Part shown: positions 36,393-45,057 of the stretch, piece by piece
Position numbering within the stretch: position 1 is the first letter of the stretch
Layout: each line of letters begins with the position of its first letter
NCBI GenBank assembly: GCA_035629025.1
Contig: DASPIU010000047.1
Location: 1 to 64,000 of the forward strand
Length of the DNA stretch: 64,000 nt
From: Stenotrophomonas_A sp035629025
GTDB lineage: Bacteria; Pseudomonadota; Gammaproteobacteria; Xanthomonadales; Xanthomonadaceae
Direction of reading: 5' to 3'
The notes under the pieces: generated by a model
Databases searched by the model: none
Told to the model about the DNA's origin: nothing
What the model saw: the letters and a program-made list of their open reading frames with translations, nothing else
Position numbers and translations under genes: made by a program

Positions 36393-36462
36393 GGAAGATT
36401 CCGTGTGCAGCGCCTCTTCCATCCCGGTTTGAAGCGTTTTTCACTTCTCAACGGGACTTCAC

Positions 36463-37416
36463 ATGCACACCATTGGCAACCCCTGGCTCTGGAGCGGCTT
36501 TGCGATCGTCGTGATCGCCGCGCTCCTGGTCGACCTCGTTCTCATGCGTCACGGCGGCCCGCACAAGGTCACCTTCAAGGAAGCCCTGTGGTGGAGCCTG
36601 GGCTGGATCGCCCTGGCCCTGGCCTTCAACGGCGGCCTGTGGTGGTACCTGCACGAAACCGCCGGCAGTGTGCTGGCCAACCGCATCGGCCTGGAATTCC
36701 TCACCGGCTACCTGGTGGAGAAGTCGCTGGCGGTGGACAACATCTTCGTCTTCCTGATGGTGATGAACTACTTCGCCGTGCCCGAGGAACAGCGCCAGCG
36801 CGTGCTGGTGATCGGCGTGCTCGGCGCGATCGTGCTGCGCGCGCTGATGATCTTTGCCGGCGCGGTGCTGCTGACCAAGTTCCACTGGCTGCTGTATGTG
36901 TTCGGCGCGTTCCTGCTGCTGACCGGCATCAAGATGTGGTTCTCCGCGGGCAAGGAACCGGACCTGGAGGCCAACCCGGTGCTGCGCTGGATGCGCAACC
37001 ACCTGCGCATCAGCCCGCAGTACAACGGCAACCGGCTGATGCTGGAGAAGGACGGCGTGCGCTGGTTCACCCCGCTGTTCGTGGTGCTGATCCTGATCGC
37101 GGTGACCGACGTGATCTTCGCGGTGGACAGCATCCCGGCGATATTCGCCATCACCACCGACCCGTTCATCGTGCTGACCTCCAACGTGTTCGCGGTGCTG
37201 GGCCTGCGCGCGATGTTCTTCCTGCTGGCCGGCATGGCCGACCGCTTCCACCTGCTGCCTTACGGCCTGGCCGTGGTGCTGGTCTTCATTGGCCTGAAGA
37301 TGCTGGCCATCGACCTGGTGAAGCTGCCGATCTGGGTGTCGCTGGGTGCGGTGGTGCTGATCATCGGCACGACCGTGGTGCTGAGCCTGCGCCGCCCGGC
37401 CAGGCCGCACGCCTGA
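36463..37416 (+). CDS. TerC/Alx family membrane protein (Mn2+-linked)
   Basis: A 317-residue TerC-family protein with about eight or nine membrane helices. Acidic membrane motifs typical of the family are EKSLAVDNIFVFLMV and TDVIFAVDSIPAIFAI. TerC/Alx proteins export or buffer Mn2+. The riboswitch directly upstream makes manganese control very likely. The ATG at 36463 follows a short sequence rich in T and C. Confidence 0.92.
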   Translation: MHTIGNPWLWSGFAIVVIAALLVDLVLMRHGGPHKVTFKEALWWSLGWIALALAFNGGLWWYLHETAGSVLANRIGLEFLTGYLVEKSLAVDNIFVFLMVMNYFAVPEEQRQRVLVIGVLGAIVLRALMIFAGAVLLTKFHWLLYVFGAFLLLTGIKMWFSAGKEPDLEANPVLRWMRNHLRISPQYNGNRLMLEKDGVRWFTPLFVVLILIAVTDVIFAVDSIPAIFAITTDPFIVLTSNVFAVLGLRAMFFLLAGMADRFHLLPYGLAVVLVFIGLKMLAIDLVKLPIWVSLGAVVLIIGTTVVLSLRRPARPHA

Positions 37417-37512
37417 TGAGTTGCGGGCGCGGCGGGATTGTCCCGCCGCGCCTTTCCATTCTCCCGCGCGTCGGGGTCTTGCAAACGCCTGGCGCGCCGC
37501 CATTGGCAATGC

Positions 37513-38316
37513 ATGGACACTTCCGCTACCCGTGCCGGCCACGCGCCGGGCGACCCCGCCGGCCCGACGCCTGACGCACGCGCCGAGCGCGGCCGTGTGC
37601 TGTGGGCCTTCAACCTCAGCTTCGGCGCGCTACTGGTCATGGTGGCCGTGTTTGCCAGCCAGGCCGGCTTCGACTGGCGGCCCTGGTCGGTGCGGCCGCA
37701 GGAATGGCAGGGGCTGTGGGGCGTGCTGACCGCGCCGTTGCTGCACGGCTCGCTGGAACACCTGGGCGCCAATGCCTTTGCCCTGCTCATCCTCGGCACG
37801 CTGGCCGGCAGCGTTTATCCGCGCGCCACGCTGCGCACGCTGCCACTGATGTGGCTGGGCTCGGGCCTGGGTGCATGGTGGCTGGGCGACGTGGGCACGT
37901 ATCACATCGGCGCCAGTGGCGTGACCCATGGGCTGATGTTCCTGCTGTTCGTGCTCGGGCTGATTCGCCGCGACCGCGCGGCCATTGCCACCAGCATGAT
38001 CGCCTTCCTGTTCTATGGCGGGATGCTGCTGGCGATCCTGCCGCGCGAGCCGGGCATCTCCTGGCAGTCGCACATGGGCGGCGCGCTGGCCGGCGTGCTA
38101 GGCGCGCTGCTGTTCCGCCATCTCGACCCGCTGCCGCCGCGCAAGCGCTACAGCTGGGAGGACGAGGAAGACCAGGACATGGAAGCCGTGAACGGCATGG
38201 ACGATGAGCACGGCCTGGAACCGCCGCGGCCGGCGCAGGTGCCGGTGCTGTGGGAACGCGACAGCGGGCGCGATGCGGTGGTCGTGCCACTGCGCCCACG
38301 CCGGCCGGAGCAATGA
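37513..38316 (+). CDS. Rhomboid family intramembrane serine protease
   Basis: A 267-residue membrane protein with about six helices. The catalytic Ser is in HIGASGVTHGL and the catalytic His in WQSHMGGALAG; the upstream helix has LLHGSLEHLGAN, the usual HxxxxHxxxN pattern. The C-terminal 70 residues are a charged cytosolic tail starting PLPPRKRYSWEDEED. The start was taken as the ATG at 37513, giving a hydrophilic N-terminus before helix 1. Substrates unknown. Confidence 0.88.
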   Translation: MDTSATRAGHAPGDPAGPTPDARAERGRVLWAFNLSFGALLVMVAVFASQAGFDWRPWSVRPQEWQGLWGVLTAPLLHGSLEHLGANAFALLILGTLAGSVYPRATLRTLPLMWLGSGLGAWWLGDVGTYHIGASGVTHGLMFLLFVLGLIRRDRAAIATSMIAFLFYGGMLLAILPREPGISWQSHMGGALAGVLGALLFRHLDPLPPRKRYSWEDEEDQDMEAVNGMDDEHGLEPPRPAQVPVLWERDSGRDAVVVPLRPRRPEQ

Positions 38317-38393
38317 ATGCGCATTGCGCCTTTGCGTTGAGCGCCGGGAAGGCTTAGAACAGGTGACCCGTCAGCGCTTCGCAAGGAATGCCG

Positions 38394-38855
38394 ATGCAAC
38401 CGCAATTCAGCGTTTTCGCCCATGTGGCCAGGCCGGTGACCGAGGTCTACGAGGCCGTCGCCGATCCCGCGCAGTTGTCGCGCTACTTCACCACCGGCGG
38501 CGCGCGCGGCTGGCTGGAAACCGGCACGACCGTGCATTGGGACTTCGCCGACTTCCCGGGTGAATTCCCGGTGGAAGTGGTCGAAGCCACGCCGCCACAC
38601 CGCATCGTGCTGCGCTGGGCATCCAACGAGGCACCGACCGCGGGCGAGCCGCAACGGCTGACCACGGTGACGTTCGATTTTTCCGCGACCGAAGACGGGC
38701 GTACCCGCGTCGAGATCAACGAGGAAGGCTGGCGCGACGACGAGGCCGGCCTGCAAGCGTCCTACGGCAACTGCATGGGCTGGTCGCAGATGCTGTGCGC
38801 GCTGAAAGCCTGGCTGGAGCACGGGATCAACCTGCGCGAGGGCATGTACGTCTGA
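38394..38855 (+). CDS. SRPBCC domain protein (AHSA1-like)
   Basis: A 153-residue START-like protein of the activator of Hsp90 homologue group: VARPVTEVYEAVADPAQLSRYFT at the start, HRIVLRW, and a C-terminal helix GWSQMLCALKAWLEHG. The ligand is unknown. An ATG at 38388 is also in frame, but AAGGA lies seven bases before 38394. Confidence 0.87.
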   Translation: MQPQFSVFAHVARPVTEVYEAVADPAQLSRYFTTGGARGWLETGTTVHWDFADFPGEFPVEVVEATPPHRIVLRWASNEAPTAGEPQRLTTVTFDFSATEDGRTRVEINEEGWRDDEAGLQASYGNCMGWSQMLCALKAWLEHGINLREGMYV

Positions 38856-38871
38856 GCCGGTTGCTTGTGCT

Positions 38872-39960
38872 TCACGGCGGCGGCAGGTCCACCGCGCGCC
38901 GCCCAAGCGCGGGATCGTCGGTGAAGAACGCATCGATGCCCAGGCGCAGATAGGCGCGGATTTCCGCTATCGAACCGGCCTCGTTGCGCGCTTCGGCGGC
39001 GCCATCGCGAAACTGCGGGGCGAGGAAGCGGTTCTCCGGCCGGAACGTGTAGGGCTGCACTTCAAGGCCAGCGGCGTGCGCGTCGCGCAGCAGCGAGGTC
39101 GGCCTGGCGAGGCGGCCGTCCGCATCAAGCGGGATCAGGCTGCGGAGGTCCGGGCCGATCGCATCGGCATAGCTGGCGATCTCGCGCAGGCCAGCGGGCG
39201 TGGTCAGGTCGGCATAGCGCCGGCCATGCGTTTCGCCAGGCAGCAGCTGTTGCGCCGGGCCCAGCAGTTGCAGCAGGCGGATATGCGAGTCGCGGCCGAG
39301 CCGCTGCCGCAGCGTGCGCAGGGTGCCGGCCTCGAATGACTGGATCACCACCCGCGCGCGCTGCGTGTACGGGTGTGCCTGCAAGGCGCTAAGCAAGGTC
39401 TCTTCCATCGGCAGGCCCAGGCCGCGGAAATAGGACGGATGCTTGAGCTCGGGTACCAGACCGATCGGCCGTCCGCGGCGGGTCGCTTCGGCGGCGGTGA
39501 AGGCAATGATCTCGTCGAGCGTCAGCACCGCGAACTGCCCGTCCCAACGCGTGCCGCGCAGCTGCGGCAGGCGTTCGCGCGCGCGCAGGGTCTTCAGTTC
39601 GGCGAGGCTGAAGTCCTCGCTGAACCAGCCTTCGATCGACTCGCCGTCTATGATCTTGCGGGTGCGCCGCGCGGCGAACTCGGGGTGGCGGGCGACATCG
39701 GTGGTGCCACCAATCTCGTTCTCGTGGCGGGCCACCAGCACGCCGTCGCGGGTGGACACCAGATCCGGCTCGATGAAATCCGCGCCATCGGCAATCGCCT
39801 GCGCATAGGCGGCCAGCGTATGTTCGGGGCGCAATGCGCTGGCGCCGCGGTGCGCGTAGACCAGCGCCTTGCGTGGCGGTATCGGCTGCGCGGTCTGTGC
39901 GCTTGCGGTATCCGGATGTGTCATCAGGGCCAGGGCGAGCAGGAAGACGCGTGCGCTCAT
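38872..39960 (-). CDS. Glycerophosphodiester phosphodiesterase, periplasmic
   Basis: A 362-residue GDPD enzyme with a signal peptide (residues 1-22). Catalytic motifs are AHRGASALRPEHT, FIEPDLVSTRDGVLVARHE and VPELKHPSYF, which keep the general acid-base His pair and the metal ligands. It hydrolyses glycerophosphodiesters to glycerol-3-phosphate and an alcohol. It starts 10 bases after the TonB receptor stop, so the two form an operon. Confidence 0.93.
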   Translation of the reverse strand: MSARVFLLALALMTHPDTASAQTAQPIPPRKALVYAHRGASALRPEHTLAAYAQAIADGADFIEPDLVSTRDGVLVARHENEIGGTTDVARHPEFAARRTRKIIDGESIEGWFSEDFSLAELKTLRARERLPQLRGTRWDGQFAVLTLDEIIAFTAAEATRRGRPIGLVPELKHPSYFRGLGLPMEETLLSALQAHPYTQRARVVIQSFEAGTLRTLRQRLGRDSHIRLLQLLGPAQQLLPGETHGRRYADLTTPAGLREIASYADAIGPDLRSLIPLDADGRLARPTSLLRDAHAAGLEVQPYTFRPENRFLAPQFRDGAAEARNEAGSIAEIRAYLRLGIDAFFTDDPALGRRAVDLPPP

Positions 39961-39970
39961 GCTGCGGTCC

Positions 39971-42223
39971 TCAGAAGCGCGCGTCCAGGGTCAGGAACAT
40001 CTGCCGTGGCGCGCTGGCATGAAAGGCCAGTTGGCGCCCGGCCGGGTCGCTGTTGGTGAACGCCCCCAGGTCGGCGGCGTAGCGCTTGTTCGTCAGGTTG
40101 GTCATGTTCATCGATACCTTGAGGTCGCTCACGAAGCCGACCTGGCCAAAGCGGTAGCCAGCACCCAGGTCGAAGGTGGTATAGCCGCCAAAGCCCTGGT
40201 CGTTGGTGTAGGTGTAATAGCGCTGGCCGGTGTACTTGGCGCGCAGGCTGGCTTCCCAGCCTTGCCACTGCCAGCTCAGTTCGCTGGCAAACATGCGTTC
40301 GGGAATGCCGACCACCCGGCGCCCGGCAATCGGCACGCTGGCGCCGCCCTGCTGGTAGTCGTCCTGGTAGGTGCTGTCGTTGATGGACAACGCGTTGTAC
40401 CACTGGAAATGGCGGCTGGGCCGCCAGATCAAGGTCGCTTCGCCACCCTGGCTTCGTACCGAGCCGACGTTGTAGTAGCGGGTGATGCAACCGGGCGTAC
40501 CGACCAGGATGCTGCTGCAGGGGTTTAGCGACAGCAGGCGGTTGTCGAACATCGTGCGGTACAGCGCCAGCGAAGCCTGGAAGGCGCCGCTGCCGTAGCG
40601 CCAGCCGCCTTCAAAAGTGCGCGAGGTCTCCGGCTTGAGGTTGCCGCGGCTGGCATCGAACGAGGCCTGCGACACCGAGAGCGGCCCGGTGGTGAACGCC
40701 GCCAGGTTCTTCGCGTACGACAGGAACAGCTCCTGGCCGCCGCCGAGCTGCCAACCCAGCCCGAGCTGCGGCAGCAACGCCTTGCGCGCTTCGATGCGGC
40801 CATTGGCATACGGGCTTTCCACGTTCGAGGCCGATACCGCGCGCATCGTCGTGCGTGGGCTTTTCACGCCGATATCGACAGCCAGGCGCTCGTCGAACAG
40901 GTGGAAGCTGTCTTGCAGGTAGAACTGGCGGGTGACGATACGGTACTGCTGGCGGAACAGCCGCCGGTCAGGATTGCGCAGGTATTTGTCATCGTTCACC
41001 GGGCCGTCGATCCAGTAGAAGTTTCGTTCTATGTCGTGGTCATTGTTTTCGTACCACAGGCCGGCTTCGAGCTGATGACCGCGCACTTCCCAGGTCGCCG
41101 AGCCCAGTACGCCGCTGCGGTCGATGGCGTAGTTGGTGCTGCGGATCGAAATGGGCAATGCCTGCGCCGTGCCCGGATGCGAGGCCTGGCCCGGCGCCCA
41201 CCAGTGGCCCTGGCCCTGATTGCGATGGCGGTAGACCTGGCCGCGCAGGCTCAGGGTGTCGCTGGCGCGCCAGTCGGCGGACAAGGCATAGAGGTCGTCC
41301 TTGCGCAGTGCGCGGCTCTGGTAATACGCGTCATCGATGTTGTCCACGCCTCCGCTGAAACCGCAGCGGCTGGCGTCGTAGGTTGCCTTGGCGCAGTAAG
41401 CGGCGGCCAGTGCGCGATTCCAGTCCGGCGCGTAGAGGTTCCAGTCCCAGCCCAGACCGCGTTGCATGCCGCTTTTGGACAGATAGGCGTAATCCGCCTG
41501 CGAGGTACGCGAGGTGTTGACGTAGGCGCTGAGCTTGAGCGCGTCGTTCTGGTACACCGCCTTGGCGTTGAACTGGCGCGTGGTGGTCGGGCTGCGCGGC
41601 GGCGCCCACATGTCGCCCTCGAAGTTGAGGCCGGAGACGTAGGCGGAGAAGCCGTTGTGCTCGCCGCTATCCAGGCGCAGATAGCTGCGCCGCGTACTGG
41701 CGCTGCCCATGGTCTGGGCGAAGCGGCCACCGGCTTGGCTGGACGGATCGTCCGACCAGTACTGCACGGTGCCGCCGAGGTTGCTGGTGGAAGCGGTGCC
41801 GACGTTGCCCATGCCCACGGCCAGTTCGGCGCCGCCGAAGTTCTCGGCAATCAATGCACGCGAGATGTTCAGACCGTTGAAGGCGCCGTAGGCGTTGTTG
41901 CCCAGCGGCAGGCCATCGAGCGTATAGCCGAGCTGGGTAGTGCCAAATCCGCGCAGGCTGATGGCCTGCGATTCCTCGTTTGCGCCAAAGGCATCGTTGC
42001 CCTGCACGCTGACGCCGGGCATGCGATTGAGAATTTTCTGTGGGCTGGTGCCGGCGGGCAGCACCGCCTGGTCCTGCGGGGTGATGCGCTGCACCTGCCG
42101 CGTCTGGCCCTGGCCGATCACCGAGATCGCATCGAGTTGCTGGACTTGTGGGGCCGGTTCGGCGGCGTCGGCCAGGCAGGGTGGCGTGGCGATGGCGAGG
42201 AGCAGCAGGCGATGTGGGTTCAT
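39971..42223 (-). CDS. TonB-dependent outer-membrane receptor
   Basis: A 750-residue TonB-dependent receptor with a signal peptide (about 1-20), a TonB-box-like LDAISVIG, a plug domain (ILNRMPGVSVQGND ... GFGTTQLGYTLDGLPLG), and a beta-barrel that ends MFLTLDARF with the terminal aromatic residue. Co-transcription with the periplasmic GDPD suggests import of a phosphodiester or a ligand released by it; this is an inference. The start ATG at 42223 begins the signal peptide. Confidence 0.92.
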   Translation of the reverse strand: MNPHRLLLLAIATPPCLADAAEPAPQVQQLDAISVIGQGQTRQVQRITPQDQAVLPAGTSPQKILNRMPGVSVQGNDAFGANEESQAISLRGFGTTQLGYTLDGLPLGNNAYGAFNGLNISRALIAENFGGAELAVGMGNVGTASTSNLGGTVQYWSDDPSSQAGGRFAQTMGSASTRRSYLRLDSGEHNGFSAYVSGLNFEGDMWAPPRSPTTTRQFNAKAVYQNDALKLSAYVNTSRTSQADYAYLSKSGMQRGLGWDWNLYAPDWNRALAAAYCAKATYDASRCGFSGGVDNIDDAYYQSRALRKDDLYALSADWRASDTLSLRGQVYRHRNQGQGHWWAPGQASHPGTAQALPISIRSTNYAIDRSGVLGSATWEVRGHQLEAGLWYENNDHDIERNFYWIDGPVNDDKYLRNPDRRLFRQQYRIVTRQFYLQDSFHLFDERLAVDIGVKSPRTTMRAVSASNVESPYANGRIEARKALLPQLGLGWQLGGGQELFLSYAKNLAAFTTGPLSVSQASFDASRGNLKPETSRTFEGGWRYGSGAFQASLALYRTMFDNRLLSLNPCSSILVGTPGCITRYYNVGSVRSQGGEATLIWRPSRHFQWYNALSINDSTYQDDYQQGGASVPIAGRRVVGIPERMFASELSWQWQGWEASLRAKYTGQRYYTYTNDQGFGGYTTFDLGAGYRFGQVGFVSDLKVSMNMTNLTNKRYAADLGAFTNSDPAGRQLAFHASAPRQMFLTLDARF

Positions 42224-42392
42224 GGCATCCAGCGGGTCGGAGAGCTCCCGGCACGCTAGGGATGGGATCTTGCTTGGGGACGACAGCGTGGTGACGCCGA
42301 AGTTTCGATGTGACCGATGCATGTTCCGCGAGTGTCGGCCGGTGACGTGCGTACCACCGTTTGGTATTTGCTGCGCAGAGCCGGATCGATTG

Positions 42393-42410
42393 CCATGTGG
42401 TTGCACATGG
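42393..42410. repeat. Small palindrome upstream of rhuM
   Basis: CCATGTG, GTTG, CACATGG: seven-base perfect arms with a four-base loop, in the 327-base gap between the TonB receptor and rhuM. It could be an operator for either gene. I see no convincing promoter in the gap. Confidence 0.4.
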
Positions 42411-42550
42411 TTACGAGTATGGGTGGCTCCTTCCGGCGTCTTGGATTAGTCCGATATGGATGCAGATTCATCTGCCACCGGACCATGTGCTGTTCGGGGC
42501 AGCGCACCCGGCGCCTCTTTCCCAGTGCCGGCCTGATAAAGTGCCAGCCC

Positions 42551-43603
42551 ATGGCTGACGCGATTCAACCTCTGCCCGGTGAGTTCCTGCTCTACGAGAC
42601 CGACGACGGGCGCACCCGTGTCGAATGCCGCTTCGTGGTCGATACGCTGTGGCTGCCACAGGCGGGCATGGCCGAGTTGTTCCAGACCAGCAAGCAGAAT
42701 GTCGCCAAACACCTGAAGGCGATTTTCGCTGAGGGAGAGCTGCGACCGGAGGCAGTCGTCAACCATTGGTTGACAACTGCCTCTGACGGCAAGAAGTACC
42801 GGGTCGCCCACTACAACCTGGAGGCTATCCTGGCCGTCGGCTACCGGGTGCGTTCACCACGCGGCACGCAGTTCCGCCGTTGGGCCACGGAGCGTCTGGC
42901 CGAGTACCTGGTCAAGGGTTTCACTCTGGACGACGTCCGTCTGAAGAACCCACCAGCCGCAGGTTCTGGCTTTCCCGACCGTTTCGACGAGCTGCTCGAA
43001 CGCATCCGCGACATACGGGCCAGCGAGCGTCGGATGTACCTGCGGGTGCGTGAGATTTTCTCGATGGCGGCGGACTACTCGCCCACATTGCCGGAGACAA
43101 CGCAGTTCTTTCGTTTCATCCAGAACAAGCTTCATTTCGCTGTCACCGGAAGGACCGCCGCTGAACTGATTGCTGAGCGTGCCGATAGCTGCCGCCCCAA
43201 CATGGGGCTGACCAGCTGGAAGTCCGGTAGCGTACAAAAGGCGGATGTAACTGTTGCCAAGAACTACCTCCGGGATTCGGAGATCGCCGAACTCAATCGC
43301 ATTGTCACCATGTGGCTAGATTTTGCGGAGGATCAGGCCCGCCGCCGCAAGGAGGTGTTTCTGAAGGACTGGGCAGAACGACTCGACGCCTTCCTTACCT
43401 TCAATGAGCGCGATGTGCTTACCGGTGGAGGCCGCATTTCAAAGAAGCAGGCCGACGCCCACGCTGAAAGCCAGTACGATCAGTTCGCTGCCCAGCGCCG
43501 CGCGCTATTGGAGGCTGAGGGAGCAACTACCAATCTGCGCGCGCTAGAGGATGCCGCCAAGCTGTTGGCCGGACCCGAGAAACCCGGCAAGAAGCGGGAC
43601 TGA
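42551..43603 (+). CDS. RhuM family protein (virulence RhuM/DNA-binding-like)
   Basis: A 350-residue RhuM-family protein, named from a Salmonella pathogenicity-island gene. Family features are the N-terminal block VDTLWLPQAGMAELFQTSKQN with a helix-turn-helix look, then HYNLEAILAVGYRVRSPRGTQFRRWA and a C-terminal YLRDSEIAELNRIVTMWLDFAEDQA. Such genes are typical accessory cargo and the biochemical role is unknown. Two 60-base stretches I counted (43141-43200 and 43441-43500) are each 38/60 GC, slightly below a comparable mnmE stretch (41/60). It stands alone between core genes. Confidence 0.88.
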   Translation: MADAIQPLPGEFLLYETDDGRTRVECRFVVDTLWLPQAGMAELFQTSKQNVAKHLKAIFAEGELRPEAVVNHWLTTASDGKKYRVAHYNLEAILAVGYRVRSPRGTQFRRWATERLAEYLVKGFTLDDVRLKNPPAAGSGFPDRFDELLERIRDIRASERRMYLRVREIFSMAADYSPTLPETTQFFRFIQNKLHFAVTGRTAAELIAERADSCRPNMGLTSWKSGSVQKADVTVAKNYLRDSEIAELNRIVTMWLDFAEDQARRRKEVFLKDWAERLDAFLTFNERDVLTGGGRISKKQADAHAESQYDQFAAQRRALLEAEGATTNLRALEDAAKLLAGPEKPGKKRD

Positions 43604-43635
43604 AGCAAGAACTAGTGGCCCCCTGGGCGCCAGGA

Positions 43636-44973
43636 TCACTTCCCGATACAGAAACTCGAAAAGATCCGCCCCAGCAGATCATCCGCGGTCATGCGCCCGG
43701 TGATCTCACCCAGCGCATCGTGCGCCAGCCGCAGTTCTTCCGCGGCCAGTTCGAGCTGTTCGTGTCCAAGCTGCGCGGCAGCATCATCCAGATGCGCTGC
43801 CGCGCGCGCCAGCGCATCCACATGGCGACCGCGCGCGGAGAACTCGCCTTCCACCGACTCGCTGGCATCCAGGCCCGCGAGCTGAGCCAATCGCGCATGC
43901 AGCGCCGGCAGTCCTTCGCCGGTGACGGCCGACACCGCGATGGCATCGTCGTCCAGGACTTCCGGCGCGGCCAGCAGGTCGGACTTGTTGTGGATCCACA
44001 ACCGCCGCGGGACAGCTGCGAGATCCTCGCCGAGCGCGGCGCGACCGCTTTCGGGGTCGCGTGCGTCGATCACCACCAGGGCCAGGTCGGCGCGCTGCAG
44101 TTCGGCGCGCGCGCGGCGCATGCCTTCGCGTTCGATGGCATCGCCGCTCTCGCGCAGGCCGGCGGTGTCCACCAATGTCAATTCAAAGCCGTCGAGGCGA
44201 ATGGTTTCGCGCAGCGTGTCACGCGTGGTGCCCGCCACGTCCGTCACGATCGCGCGTTCACTACCGGCCAAGGCGTTGAGCAGCGAACTCTTGCCGGCAT
44301 TCGGCGGGCCGACCAGCACCGCGTGCAAGCCATCGCGCAAACGGCGGCCGCGTTCGGCATCGTTGCGCAAGGCCGAGAGCGCGGCGCGCACCTCGGTCAG
44401 ACCGGCGCGAACCTGTTCGCCGCCTAGCGTGTCGATGGGTTCGTCGGCAAAGTCGATCGCCGCCTCCACGTGGATGCGCAGCCTGACCAATTGCTCACCC
44501 AGGGCTTCGACGCGACGCGAAAACACCCCGTCCAATGAACGGCGCGCGGCGCGCGCGGCGCGTTCGTCACCAGCCGCGATCAGATCGGCGATGGCTTCGG
44601 CCTGGGCCAGGTCGAATTTTCCATTGAGGAACGCGCGCTCGCTGAACTCGCCGGGCCGCGCCTGACGCGCGCCCAGCGCCAGACAGCGCGCAAGCAGCTG
44701 CCGCAGAACCACCGGGCTGCCGTGGCCTTGCAGTTCGAGCACATCTTCACCGGTGAAGCTGTTCGGCCCGGGAAACCACAGGGCCAGGCCATCGTCGATG
44801 ACCTGCTGTTGGCCATCGCGGAAACGCGCGTAATGCGCATGCCGCGGCCGCAACGCGGGCACCCCGAGGCCCTTGGCAATCGCGCCGGCCTGCGGGCCGG
44901 ACACACGCAGCACACCGACGCCGCCGGCCCCGGCAGCCGTTGCGATGGCAACGATGGTGTCGTGCTGGGTCAT
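43636..44973 (-). CDS. mnmE: tRNA uridine-5-carboxymethylaminomethyl modification GTPase MnmE
   Basis: A 445-residue MnmE (TrmE), which with MnmG modifies the wobble uridine of certain tRNAs. It starts MTQHDTIVAIATA; the GTPase domain has GPPNAGKSSLLN (G1), DVAGTTRD (G2), DTAGLRESGD (G3) and NKSD (G4). The C-terminus is FCIGK, the family's invariant CxGK end. It is downstream of yidC on the minus strand, past a strong hairpin. Confidence 0.96.
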   Translation of the reverse strand: MTQHDTIVAIATAAGAGGVGVLRVSGPQAGAIAKGLGVPALRPRHAHYARFRDGQQQVIDDGLALWFPGPNSFTGEDVLELQGHGSPVVLRQLLARCLALGARQARPGEFSERAFLNGKFDLAQAEAIADLIAAGDERAARAARRSLDGVFSRRVEALGEQLVRLRIHVEAAIDFADEPIDTLGGEQVRAGLTEVRAALSALRNDAERGRRLRDGLHAVLVGPPNAGKSSLLNALAGSERAIVTDVAGTTRDTLRETIRLDGFELTLVDTAGLRESGDAIEREGMRRARAELQRADLALVVIDARDPESGRAALGEDLAAVPRRLWIHNKSDLLAAPEVLDDDAIAVSAVTGEGLPALHARLAQLAGLDASESVEGEFSARGRHVDALARAAAHLDDAAAQLGHEQLELAAEELRLAHDALGEITGRMTADDLLGRIFSSFCIGK

Positions 44974-45013
44974 GGATGGCTCGCGCGCGGTGCGCCAGTG
45001 TAAGCCCGGATGC

Positions 45014-45042
45014 GACAAGGCCCGCCAGTGGCGGGCCTTGTC
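45014..45042. terminator. 13-bp hairpin between yidC and mnmE
   Basis: GACAAGGCCCGCC, loop AGT, GGCGGGCCTTGTC: a perfect 13-base stem 16 bases past the yidC stop. There is no T-run on the minus strand after it, so it may attenuate or protect the transcript rather than end it outright. Confidence 0.6.
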
Positions 45043-45057
45043 GGAGGAAACGTGCGG

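Noticed and set aside
42446..42811. Minus-strand open frame over the rhuM start
   Set aside because: No family features and no ribosome site; it overlaps the conserved N-terminus of RhuM on the other strand.
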